A DNA stretch of 35,140 bases from Eggerthellaceae bacterium (GTDB lineage Bacteria; Actinomycetota; Coriobacteriia; Coriobacteriales; Eggerthellaceae): assembly GCA_022792415.1 (NCBI GenBank), contig JAAWAY010000178.1, forward strand, positions 1-35,140. The letters run 5' to 3'. Positions within the stretch are counted from its first letter, which is position 1. Each line of letters starts with the position of its first letter. Below, piece by piece: positions 1 through 6,753 of this stretch. The position numbers and the translations under genes are program-made. The notes beneath the pieces were generated by a model. That model was not told the DNA's origin. It made no database searches and worked only from the letters and a program-made list of their open reading frames with translations.

Positions 1-19
1 TCGCCGCAGAAAGATTTCT

Positions 20-33
20 TGTGGTATACCACA
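20..33. promoter_or_regulatory. Perfect 14-bp palindrome, candidate repressor operator
   Basis: TGTGGTATACCACA reads identically on both strands. The TGGTATACCA core resembles operators of GntR-family regulators (general knowledge). The gene to the right ends here, pointing away, so the controlled gene probably lies off the left edge on the minus strand. No regulator gene is visible nearby, so the assignment is inference. Confidence 0.4.
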
Positions 34-120
34 CCACATGAATTCGCAGCGTGGAGGCGACCGCAACCCTCCCGCCCCGCCGCTGGGCCACCCGCGACCG
101 CGACGTGCGAGAATCCGGCC

Positions 121-1065
121 TCAGGCGCGCGCCGCCTCCAGCACCATGCCGTGCAGGATGTCCGACTCACTCACCGTGAAGCCGGGCAGGCCGGACAGCG
201 CCAGCACCTCACGCAGGATGACCATGCCCGCCACGATGACCGGCGCGCGCGCCGGATCCAGGCCCACCACGCGCTCGCGCTCAGCCAGCGGCAGCGACTC
301 AAGACGCGCGGCCACGGCGTCCAGGTCGGCGGCGCTCACGTACGCGCGGTGCACGCGCGCCGAGTCGTAGACCGCCATGGCCTCGCGGATGGACACCACC
401 GTGGTGGCGGTACCGGCCACGGCGATGAGCCGCCCCACGGGCACGGACGACGTCAGGGCGGCGAAGAACGGCGCCATCTCGGCGCGCACCCAATCGCGGG
501 CGGCCGCGCGCTCCTCGGCCGTGGGCGGGTCGGCGCGGAAGAAGCGCTCCGTCAGCCGCCGGCACCCCACGTCGAAGGAGTGGGCGCGCTCCGGGGGCTG
601 GCCCGCGCAGCCGGCCACCACCTCCGTCGAGCCGCCGCCGATGTCCACCACCGCCACGGTCTCGCCCGGAAAGTCGCTGCTCGCGCCCAGAAACGACAGC
701 GCCGCCTCGCGCTCGCCCGGGATGACGGCCAGCTCCACGCCCCGCTCGGCCAGCAGCGCCGCGAACTCCGCCGCGTTGGCCGCGTCGCGCGCCGCGGACG
801 TGGCCATGGCGATGGTCGTCACGGGATGATCCGCGTCCGCCAGGGCGTCGCGCACGGCCACGTAGCGGTCCACGGCGGCCATCACGCGGTCCATGGCGGC
901 GCGGGACAGCACGCCCGAGGCGTCCACCCCCTCGCCGAGGTTGGTGATGGCGTACTCCTTGGCCAGCTCGGTGATGGCGCCGCCGGCGTCCACGTCGGCC
1001 ACGAGCATGCGGCAGGTGACGGTTCCGATGTCGATGGCGGCGTAGCGCCCTGGAACGTAGCTCAT
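121..1065 (-). CDS. ppx: Ppx/GppA family exopolyphosphatase / pppGpp phosphohydrolase
   Basis: This 314-residue cytosolic protein belongs to the ASKHA-fold Ppx/GppA family, which removes terminal phosphate from polyphosphate or converts pppGpp to ppGpp. Visible motifs are the N-terminal phosphate-1 loop (AIDIGTVTCRMLV, residues 10-22) and the phosphate-2 motif VVDIGGGSTEVV near residue 140, followed by the RLTERF segment typical of the family. The length matches the short actinobacterial form that has only the catalytic Ppx domain and lacks the HD-like C-terminal domain of E. coli Ppx. The ATG start is preceded by GAAGGGA. In many actinobacteria ppx follows the ftsB-like gene, as here, where the two are 67 bases apart on the same strand. 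Polyphosphate versus pppGpp preference cannot be read from the sequence. Confidence 0.9.
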   Translation of the reverse strand: MSYVPGRYAAIDIGTVTCRMLVADVDAGGAITELAKEYAITNLGEGVDASGVLSRAAMDRVMAAVDRYVAVRDALADADHPVTTIAMATSAARDAANAAEFAALLAERGVELAVIPGEREAALSFLGASSDFPGETVAVVDIGGGSTEVVAGCAGQPPERAHSFDVGCRRLTERFFRADPPTAEERAAARDWVRAEMAPFFAALTSSVPVGRLIAVAGTATTVVSIREAMAVYDSARVHRAYVSAADLDAVAARLESLPLAERERVVGLDPARAPVIVAGMVILREVLALSGLPGFTVSESDILHGMVLEAARA

Positions 1066-1090
1066 GGGACTTCCCTTCGCGTAAAAGGAC

Positions 1091-1114
1091 CCCGCGGGCC
1101 GGGCGGCGCGCGGG
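1091..1114 (-). terminator. Weak GC hairpin between ftsB-like gene and ppx
   Basis: CCCGCG and CGCGGG pair around a 12-base loop with no T-run. It may be only local GC structure, and read-through into ppx is likely. Confidence 0.2.
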
Positions 1115-1132
1115 CTTACGGCAGGTGGCGCG

Positions 1133-2215
1133 CTAGTCCACCCCGAACAGCGGGTCGAGGAAGGAGTACCAGGTGTCAGGCGCGGGCACCTCGCCGGCCA
1201 CGATGTTGGCCGTGAAGGTGGAGTCGTCCTCCACGTCGATGCCCGACACGCTCACGGACTGCTCGCCCTCCAGCACCCAGCCGAACTCGCGGCGCGCCTT
1301 GTCCTCGACGCCGGCGTCGCCCGACAGGTAGTCCACCTGGCGCTGGATGGCGTCGTTGCGCTGCTGGATGGCCTCGTACTCCGCCTGCAGGCGGTCGCGC
1401 TCGCGCACCTCCTGGTAGTACTGCTGGGCCGGCGGATACAGGAACACGACGGTCATCAGCAGGCAGACGGCCACGGCGCCCAGGGTGACGAGCCGGCTGC
1501 GGCCCGAGCCCGCCTCGCGCTTGTCCGACGGGCGCGAGGGCGCCGACGATCCGCGGCGCGCCGTGCCGTCGTTCTGCAGGCGGGCCGCGCGCTTGTGCTG
1601 GCGCCCCATCTGGGTCTCGTACACGGCGGCGCGGGGGCCCGCCTCGGCCGCCGACGGGCGGTCGTCGCCGTAGCGGCGCGTGAACTCGCGGTCGGCCTTG
1701 GCCTTCGACGCGCTGCGGCGCGCCTTGGTGATGCGCCCGAGCAGGCCCGATCCGCCCTCGTCGGCGCGGCGGCCCTCCTCGACGCCCTCCACCTCGTCGC
1801 CGCGGGCGCCCCCGCGCGACCGGGGGGCCTCATCCGCGCGGCGCACCTCGTCGCGCAGGCCGTCGTAGCGGTACGCCTCGCGACCAAGGCGCCCCGACCG
1901 GCCGGCGCGGGGCGCGGGCGCCTCGTCGGCGTACCAGCTGGGAACCGCCGCCGACCGGGCGGGCGCGGGACGGTCGACGCGCCGGGCAGACGCGGGGCGG
2001 GACGTATCGAGGCGGGACGCAGGGGCCCCGCTGGCAGGACGGGCGGCAGGACGGCCGGCCCGCTCACGGGAGCTGCTCATCCCCGGTGCGTCGCTGGCGC
2101 GCCGCGGGCGGCGCGAGGAGCCGGATGCCCCCTGGTCAAGCGCATCCCCAGACGCAGAAAAACGACGCGATCGCTTCGCGTCGTCAAAGGATACGATATG
2201 CGGCTGCCGACTCAA
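1133..2215 (-). CDS. FtsB/DivIC-like septum formation initiator with long disordered N-terminus
   Basis: This 360-residue, single-pass membrane protein has the FtsB/DivIC layout at its C-terminus: one transmembrane helix at about residues 241-262 (LGAVAVCLLMTVVFLYPPAQ), a coiled coil rich in E, R and Q at about 265-300, and a family-like ending with YLSGDAGVEDKARREFGWV. FtsB/DivIC proteins bridge FtsL and FtsQ in the divisome. The first 240 residues are unusual: low-complexity Arg/Ala/Ser/Asp-rich sequence with no recognisable fold, whereas family members are usually about 100-200 residues in total. The start is a TTG at 2215, chosen because AAGGAG lies 9 bases upstream of it. An upstream in-frame TTG at 2233 overlaps that ribosome-binding site and is unlikely. 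The cytoplasmic tail may be a phospho- or nucleoid-interaction platform, but that is inference. Confidence 0.85.
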   Translation of the reverse strand: MSRQPHIVSFDDAKRSRRFSASGDALDQGASGSSRRPRRASDAPGMSSSRERAGRPAARPASGAPASRLDTSRPASARRVDRPAPARSAAVPSWYADEAPAPRAGRSGRLGREAYRYDGLRDEVRRADEAPRSRGGARGDEVEGVEEGRRADEGGSGLLGRITKARRSASKAKADREFTRRYGDDRPSAAEAGPRAAVYETQMGRQHKRAARLQNDGTARRGSSAPSRPSDKREAGSGRSRLVTLGAVAVCLLMTVVFLYPPAQQYYQEVRERDRLQAEYEAIQQRNDAIQRQVDYLSGDAGVEDKARREFGWVLEGEQSVSVSGIDVEDDSTFTANIVAGEVPAPDTWYSFLDPLFGVD

Positions 2216-2277
2216 GTGAGTGCGCTCCTTCAAGCACGGGGTACGATGATTCTGCGTTCATGCGAGAAGCTATCTGC

Positions 2278-2286
2278 AGCATACCA
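2278..2286 (-). promoter_or_regulatory. Extended -10 promoter candidate for the ftsB-like gene
   Basis: On the minus strand TGGTATGCT gives an extended -10 (TG-N-TATGCT) about 65 bases before the TTG start. No convincing -35 is visible, as is common for extended -10 promoters. Confidence 0.35.
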
Positions 2287-2353
2287 TAGCGCCCCCGCGC
2301 CCCGCTACCGTGTCACGAAACGGACAAGGCGGGCGGACATCCCCCCAACGCAG

Positions 2354-2387
2354 CGGTGCCCGGGGCGCTCTCGCACCCCGGGCACCG
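2354..2387 (-). terminator. 12-bp perfect GC hairpin after the iron regulator gene
   Basis: Arms CGGTGCCCGGGG and CCCCGGGCACCG pair perfectly around a 10-base loop. It lies 25 bases past the stop codon of the DtxR-type gene and has no T-tract. It is probably the end of the feoB transcription unit. Confidence 0.55.
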
Positions 2388-2411
2388 GACGCACACGGCA
2401 AAACGCGCGGA

Positions 2412-2792
2412 CTACAGGTTGAGTCCCTTGATGTAGGCCACCCACTTCTCGAACGACTCGTCGCTGATGGCGTGCTCCATCAGGCACGCCTCGCGGTCGG
2501 CCTGCTCCTCGGGGATGCCGAGGGCCTTGTTGAGGAACTGGAACAGCAGGTTGTGCCGGTCGAGCACCGACGATCCGTACTCGTAGCCCAGCTCGGTGAG
2601 CGTGATGTCACCGTAATAGGGCTGCTCGGCGTACCCCTTCTCCTTCAGCACCGCCATGGCCTTGTTCACCGATGCCTTCGACACGCCCATCTTGGCGGCC
2701 ACGTCGACGGATCGGATGGGCGACTCGGGCGTCGCCCCCAGCATGACCATGGCTTCGAGGTAGTCCTCATGGGACATGGACATCTTCTCCAC
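2412..2792 (-). CDS. DtxR/MntR-type metal-dependent transcriptional regulator
   Basis: This 126-residue protein has an N-terminal winged helix (about residues 27-60: SVDVAAKMGVSKASVNKAM) followed by the metal-binding/dimerisation domain, and it lacks the C-terminal SH3-like domain, as MntR does. Putative metal ligands mix two types: Asp10 and Glu13 as in MntR (SHEDYLE), His80 (DRHNLL), and Cys103, Glu106 and His107 (ACLMEH), matching the Cys-x-x-Glu-His site of iron-sensing DtxR. With its position at the end of the feoB unit, this argues for an iron-responsive repressor of feo rather than a manganese sensor. The GTG start at 2792 is preferred because GAAGGGAGG precedes it by about 6 bases. 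An ATG at 2822 is upstream of that site, and ATGs at 2783 and 2777 remain possible. Confidence 0.88.
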   Translation of the reverse strand: MEKMSMSHEDYLEAMVMLGATPESPIRSVDVAAKMGVSKASVNKAMAVLKEKGYAEQPYYGDITLTELGYEYGSSVLDRHNLLFQFLNKALGIPEEQADREACLMEHAISDESFEKWVAYIKGLNL

Positions 2793-2858
2793 CGCGCCCC
2801 TCCCTTCGTCAGTTCCGGCCATAGTACCACAGGCGCACCGGGGCTTTGGCGGGGAGGG

Positions 2859-3116
2859 TCAGCGCAGGCGGCGCTCCACGTCGTCCATGAGCGACGCGGC
2901 CGCCTTGCACGAGCACCCCTCGCCCGCCCCGGGAGAGGTCAGCCCCAGCGTCCCGCCCTGCGACGAGCAGCCGCTGCAGCCGGCGCAGGCGCCGTCGCCC
3001 TCGCCGTGGCAGTCGCACAGGCCCTTGCGGCACATGCGGCGCACGGCCAGCACGGCCAGGGCCGCGATGACGAGCAGCAGCACGACGGTGGAGGGGGTGA
3101 AGACGAGCTCTTGCAT
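2859..3116 (-). CDS. FeoB-associated Cys-rich membrane protein
   Basis: This 85-residue protein has one N-terminal transmembrane helix (about residues 8-26) followed by a basic stop (RRMCRK) and a soluble tail with eight cysteines: C29, C34, C36, C44, C47, C50, C68 and C70. Small proteins of this type are commonly encoded directly after feoB in clostridia and coriobacteria and are thought to help deliver or bind ferrous iron or a metal cluster beside FeoB at the membrane. Here the gene follows feoB by 51 bases, which contain a GC hairpin, and precedes the regulator gene by 66 bases. The ATG has AAAGGA upstream. No enzymatic motif is visible and the biochemical role of the family is not settled. 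Confidence 0.82.
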   Translation of the reverse strand: MQELVFTPSTVVLLLVIAALAVLAVRRMCRKGLCDCHGEGDGACAGCSGCSSQGGTLGLTSPGAGEGCSCKAAASLMDDVERRLR

Positions 3117-3130
3117 GGGGCGTCCTTTCG

Positions 3131-3159
3131 CGGGGCGCCGCCGCTCGGGCGGCGCCCCG
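3131..3159 (-). terminator. 12-bp perfect GC hairpin directly after feoB
   Basis: CGGGGCGCCGCC and GGCGGCGCCCCG pair around a 5-base loop, 8 bases past the feoB stop and 14 bases before the Cys-rich gene start. There is no T-run. It could attenuate read-through or protect the feoB mRNA end inside the operon. Confidence 0.5.
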
Positions 3160-3167
3160 TCATGATG

Positions 3168-5699
3168 CTAGGCGGTGTGGCTGGCAGCCTCGCCCTTGAG
3201 GGCGGGTGCGGTGGCCTTGGGGGTGGGGCGGAACAACAGGAACAGCATCCCCGCGGCCACCACCAGGGCGAGCACGGTCCAGATGCCGAACGTCACCTCG
3301 CCGGTGATGAGGCCGCCCAGCTGGTAGATGAGCAGGCCGACGCACCAGGCGAACACGGTCATGTAGCCGATGGCAGCCCAGGTCCACTTGGCCGACGCCA
3401 TCTGGCGGCGGATGGTGCCGATGGCGGCGAAGCACGGCGCGCACAGCAGGTTGAAGGCGCAGAAGGCCATGATGGCAGCCGAGCCGCCGCCCAGCATGGC
3501 CGCGAACGACGCCCACAGGCTCGGGTCGGTCTCGCCGACCTCCTCGCCCAGGCTGGTGAGGACGCCCACCGTGGCCACGACGTTCTCCTTGGCCACCAGG
3601 CCCGTGATGGACGTGACGGTGGACTCCCAGTTGCCGAAGCCCAGCGGGATGAAGATCCACGCCAGCAGGTTGCCCAGGCCGGCCATGAGGCTGTACTGGA
3701 TGTAGTCGTCGACCTCGGGGTCAAGCAGGCCGAACTGGCCCTCGTACATGCCGAAGTTCAGCAGGAACCAGATGATCATGGAGCTCAGGAAGATGATGGT
3801 TCCGGCCTTGACCACGTAGCTGCGCACGCGCTCCCACATGGACAGCAGCACGTTCTTGACGGTGGGCAGGTGGTACTGGGGCAGCTCCATGATGAACGGG
3901 GCCACCTCGCCGGCGAAGGCCTTGAACTTCTTGAGGATGATGCAGGACAGGATGATGGCGGCCAGGCCCAGGAAGTAGAACACGGGCGCGACCCACCAGG
4001 TGGCCTCGTAGTCGCCGCCGGCCAGGGCGCCGAAGACCAGCGCGATGATGGGCAGCTTGGCGCCGCACGGGATCATCGTGGTGGTCATGATGGTCATGCG
4101 ACGGTCCTTCTCGTTCTCGATGGTCTTGGTGGCCATGACGGCGGGCACGCCGCAGCCCGACGCGATGAGCATGGGGATGAAGGACTTGCCGGACAGGCCG
4201 AAGCGGCGGAAGATGCGGTCCATGATGAAGGCGACGCGGGCCATGTAGCCGCAGCCCTCCAAGAAGCCCAGCAGGATGAACAGCACGATGAGCTGCGGGA
4301 TGAAGCCGATGACGGCGCCCACGCCGGCGATGATGCCGTCCAGGATGAGCGACTGCACCCACGGGGCCGCGTCGATGGCCTCGAGCCAGCCGCCCACCAC
4401 GACGGGCACGCCCACGTGGTAGAAGCCGTAGTCGGCCGGGTCGGGCTCCTCGGCCTCCAGGGCCTCGGCGAACACGGCGGGCGTCACGCGCTCCGTCGTC
4501 ACCTCGCCGTCCTCGTCCTCGACCTCCAGCTCGCCCACGACGCCCGCGGAATCAGCCGCGTACATGAAGTTCTCGATGATCTCCTCATCCTCGGCGTTGG
4601 GCTCCTCGGCCTCCAGGGCCGTCAGGAACTCCTCGGTGTCCAGGCCCTCGTCCTCGGCGGCCTCGAGGTACGCCGCGATCTGCTCCTGGTAGCCCTCGAA
4701 CTCCTCGGCGTCGGCCTCATAGGCCTCGGTGTTGGTGTAGAGCCAGCCGTCGCCGAACAGGCCGTCGTTGGCCCAGTCGGTGACGAGCGTGCCCACCGTG
4801 GACACGGAGATGTAGTACACGACGAACATGATGACGATGAAGATGGGGATGCCCAGGATGCGGTTGGTCACCACGCGGTCGATCTTCTGCGTGGTGGTCA
4901 TGGCCTTGGGCGACTTCTTCACGCACTCGGCGCACACGGCGCTGATGTTGTCGTAGCGCTCGTTGGTGATGATGGACTCGGCGTCGTCGTCCTCCGCGTC
5001 CTCCAGCGCCTCGCGGATGGCGGCCACCTTGGACAGGTCGCCGGCCGACAGGTTGAGCTTGTCGATGGTGAGCGCCTCGCCCTCGAGCAGCTTGATGGCG
5101 TACCAGCGCGCGTTGGCGGGCTTCACGCGCGAGCCCAGGATGTCGATGATCTTGCTCAGGGCCGTCTCGACGTCATTGCTGAAGCGCAGCTCGGAGGCGG
5201 CAGGCTGGGCCCGGCGGGCCTCCTCGGTCGCCTTCGTGATGAGCTCCTCGAGGCCGCGGCCCTTGAGGGCGGTCGTCTGGACGATGGGGCAGCCCAGCTT
5301 GCGGGACAGGCCCTCCACGTCGATCTCGTCGCCGTTCTTCTCCACCAGGTCCATCATGTTGAGCGCGATGACCACCGGCAGGCCCAGGTTGATGATCTGC
5401 GTGGTGAGGTACAGGTTGCGCTCCAGGTTGGTGGCGTCCACGATGTTGACGACCACGTTGGGCGTGCCGCTCATGAGGTAGTCGCGCGTGACGATCTCCT
5501 CGGGGCTGTACGGCGACAGCGAGTACACGCCCGGCAGGTCGGTGATGACCACGTCCTTGTCGCGGCTGTACTTGCCTTCCTTCTTCTCAACGGTCACGCC
5601 GGGCCAGTTGCCTACGTACTGGTTGGCTCCGGTGAGGTCGTTGAACATGGTCGTCTTGCCGCAATTGGGATTGCCGACAAGCGCGATGTTGATTCCCAT
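3168..5699 (-). CDS. feoB: Ferrous iron transport protein B
   Basis: This 843-residue polytopic inner-membrane Fe(II) transporter has an N-terminal GTPase. G1 is GNPNCGKT (9-16), G3 is DLPG (54-57), G4 is NMMD (114-117), followed by the helical GDI region to about 235. The membrane part carries the two Gate repeats; the first contains GCGVPA (515-520), followed by MIPCGAKLP (542-550). Between the first transmembrane helix (about 283-303) and the next (about 452-480) lies an extra acidic segment at roughly 322-430, packed with Glu and Asp. Most FeoB proteins have only a short loop here. A second GDI-adjacent feature is a Cys pair, CAEC, at 256-259. GAAGGAAAGG precedes the ATG. The 5' region has its own operator candidate and lies after a terminator, so feoB can be expressed apart from the feoA genes. 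Confidence 0.97.
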   Translation of the reverse strand: MGINIALVGNPNCGKTTMFNDLTGANQYVGNWPGVTVEKKEGKYSRDKDVVITDLPGVYSLSPYSPEEIVTRDYLMSGTPNVVVNIVDATNLERNLYLTTQIINLGLPVVIALNMMDLVEKNGDEIDVEGLSRKLGCPIVQTTALKGRGLEELITKATEEARRAQPAASELRFSNDVETALSKIIDILGSRVKPANARWYAIKLLEGEALTIDKLNLSAGDLSKVAAIREALEDAEDDDAESIITNERYDNISAVCAECVKKSPKAMTTTQKIDRVVTNRILGIPIFIVIMFVVYYISVSTVGTLVTDWANDGLFGDGWLYTNTEAYEADAEEFEGYQEQIAAYLEAAEDEGLDTEEFLTALEAEEPNAEDEEIIENFMYAADSAGVVGELEVEDEDGEVTTERVTPAVFAEALEAEEPDPADYGFYHVGVPVVVGGWLEAIDAAPWVQSLILDGIIAGVGAVIGFIPQLIVLFILLGFLEGCGYMARVAFIMDRIFRRFGLSGKSFIPMLIASGCGVPAVMATKTIENEKDRRMTIMTTTMIPCGAKLPIIALVFGALAGGDYEATWWVAPVFYFLGLAAIILSCIILKKFKAFAGEVAPFIMELPQYHLPTVKNVLLSMWERVRSYVVKAGTIIFLSSMIIWFLLNFGMYEGQFGLLDPEVDDYIQYSLMAGLGNLLAWIFIPLGFGNWESTVTSITGLVAKENVVATVGVLTSLGEEVGETDPSLWASFAAMLGGGSAAIMAFCAFNLLCAPCFAAIGTIRRQMASAKWTWAAIGYMTVFAWCVGLLIYQLGGLITGEVTFGIWTVLALVVAAGMLFLLFRPTPKATAPALKGEAASHTA

Positions 5700-5802
5700 G
5701 ATCTGCCTTTCCTTCTCCTACGGTGCCCCCGCGGGGGCCTCTCTCCCATGTTCGGCGGGCTCTCCCGCGCGCCCTCGCGCGCCTTCCCCGCCGTGAGACG
5801 AA

Positions 5803-5820
5803 AGTTAACTAACCCTAACT
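5803..5820. promoter_or_regulatory. Candidate iron-regulator operator upstream of feoB
   Basis: AGTTAACTAACCCTAACT contains GTTA-N8-TAAC and shares 12 of 16 core positions with the site upstream of the first feoA gene (6625-6640). It lies about 105 bases before the feoB start, after the terminator of the feoA unit, and contains TTAGGGTTAG on the minus strand, reminiscent of DtxR/IdeR-type boxes. The regulator is inferred to be the DtxR-type protein encoded at the end of this locus. Confidence 0.55.
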
Positions 5821-5830
5821 GCTGGCCCGT

Positions 5831-5849
5831 AAAAAAGCGCCGAAGCGCT
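5831..5849 (-). terminator. Intrinsic terminator between feoA genes and feoB
   Basis: On the minus strand AGCGC-TTCG-GCGCT is followed by a run of six T. The stable TTCG tetraloop and T-tract make this a classical rho-independent terminator 73 bases past the second feoA. Confidence 0.8.
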
Positions 5850-5921
5850 CGCGGCCCGCGGGGCGGCCAGCCCTCCCCCGCGTGCCGTCAGCCGGGGCAC
5901 CCGCGTGCCCGCGGCGCCAGG

Positions 5922-6161
5922 CTAGGACACCAGCACGTTCTGCGCCTCGTCCTTGCGCAGCGACAGCTCGAAGCCGCGCACGGTCACCTCGATGGGATCG
6001 CCCAGCGGCGCCACCTTGCGCACGTAGACGTCCGTGCCCTTGGTGATGCCCATGTCCATGATGCGCCGCTTCACCGCGCCGTCGCCGGTCAGGCGGCGGA
6101 CGACGGCCGAGCCGCCCACGGGCACGTCGCGCAGGGTCTTCTCCTCACCCGTCTGCGTCAT
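5922..6161 (-). CDS. feoA: FeoA family protein (second of two)
   Basis: This 79-residue protein consists of a single SH3-like FeoA domain. The hallmarks are RRIMDMGITKGTDVYVRKVAPLGDPIEV, shown here as its two parts RRIMDMGITKGTDV and VRKVAPLGDPIEV, then the closing VRGFELSLRKDEAQNV. FeoA is a small cytosolic partner that docks on FeoB and modulates ferrous iron uptake. The ATG at 6161 is chosen because AAAGGA lies 7 bases upstream; an in-frame TTG at 6191 lies before that site. It follows the first feoA by 150 bases, and that gap holds a 7-bp GC hairpin (6239-6259). Having two feoA copies beside one feoB is common in anaerobes. Confidence 0.92.
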   Translation of the reverse strand: MTQTGEEKTLRDVPVGGSAVVRRLTGDGAVKRRIMDMGITKGTDVYVRKVAPLGDPIEVTVRGFELSLRKDEAQNVLVS

Positions 6162-6311
6162 GTTTCGTTCCTTTCGCTCAGTTCCCGCCAACTATCGATG
6201 GGGCATGCCGGAATCGCCCGGCCTCGTCGCGCAGACGCGGAGGCGGCGCGCACGCCTCCCCCGCCGCGGGCCCTCGCGAACGACCCGCCTCCTGGCGACT
6301 GTCCCCGCGAC

Positions 6312-6620
6312 CTACGCGGCCGCGGTGATGATCTTGGATGCCACCGACCGGTCGAGCGCCACCTGGGCGCCCTTGATCTCGACGATGAAGTTGCCGGCCT
6401 GCTCGCTCACCACGCGCACGGCCGCTCCCTCCACGAATCCGAGGTTCTCCAGGTGATGATGCACGTCGCCCTTCCCGCGGACCTTGACGATCCGCGCGGC
6501 GTCGCCGCTCTTCAGGAACGCCAGCGGCATCTGCGGGCAGTACACGCTCGACTCGCCGGCCGGTGCCGCGGCAAAGCTCGCCCCCGTCATCGCCATCACG
6601 CCTTCCATAGCATCTCCCAT
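6312..6620 (-). CDS. feoA: FeoA family protein (first of two, N-terminally extended)
   Basis: This protein of up to 102 residues has a FeoA SH3-like domain in its C-terminal 75 residues, with MPLAFLKSGDAARIVKVRG, then HHHLENLGFVEGAAVRVVSE and VEIKGAQVALDRSVASKI. The segment before it (about residues 1-30) is not part of the usual domain, and it contains one Cys (C28). The three consecutive His residues (54-56) sit where most FeoA proteins have 'RRRL', and they could bind metal. The start is uncertain: ATG at 6620 has a poor ribosome-binding site, while ATG at 6608 (after GGGAG) and ATG at 6596 (after GAAGG) are also in frame. It is the first gene of the locus, with a promoter and operator candidate directly upstream. 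Confidence 0.88.
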   Translation of the reverse strand: MGDAMEGVMAMTGASFAAAPAGESSVYCPQMPLAFLKSGDAARIVKVRGKGDVHHHLENLGFVEGAAVRVVSEQAGNFIVEIKGAQVALDRSVASKIITAAA

Positions 6621-6623
6621 CGA

Positions 6624-6641
6624 TGTTAGCTACCTATAACA
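6624..6641. promoter_or_regulatory. Candidate iron-regulator operator upstream of feoA
   Basis: TGTTAGCTACCTATAACA is an inverted repeat TGTTA-N8-TAACA. Its 16-base core matches the feoB upstream site at 12 positions. It lies just downstream of a promoter candidate and ends 3 bases before the 5'-most feoA ATG, a position suited to repression. Confidence 0.55.
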
Positions 6642-6647
6642 AAAAGT

Positions 6648-6676
6648 ATCTTACAGCAAACAAACGGGAAATGGAA
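6648..6676 (-). promoter_or_regulatory. Promoter candidate for the feoA unit
   Basis: On the minus strand TTCCAT (-35, 6671-6676) and TAAGAT (-10, 6648-6653) are separated by 17 bases in an AT-rich pocket of otherwise GC-rich DNA. The operator candidate begins 7 bases downstream of the -10. Confidence 0.4.
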
Positions 6677-6753
6677 CCCAAGGATAACTTTTTCGCTGAG
6701 AATTGGGCGGGCGGCGCGCCACGGTGCCGGGGAGGCGCTCGTGCGCACCGCGG

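Noticed and set aside
2310-6629. A 1439-codon open frame antisense to the feo locus
   Set aside because: It is a shadow caused by high GC: His/Gly/Asp/Arg-rich composition without domains, opposite well-supported feo genes.
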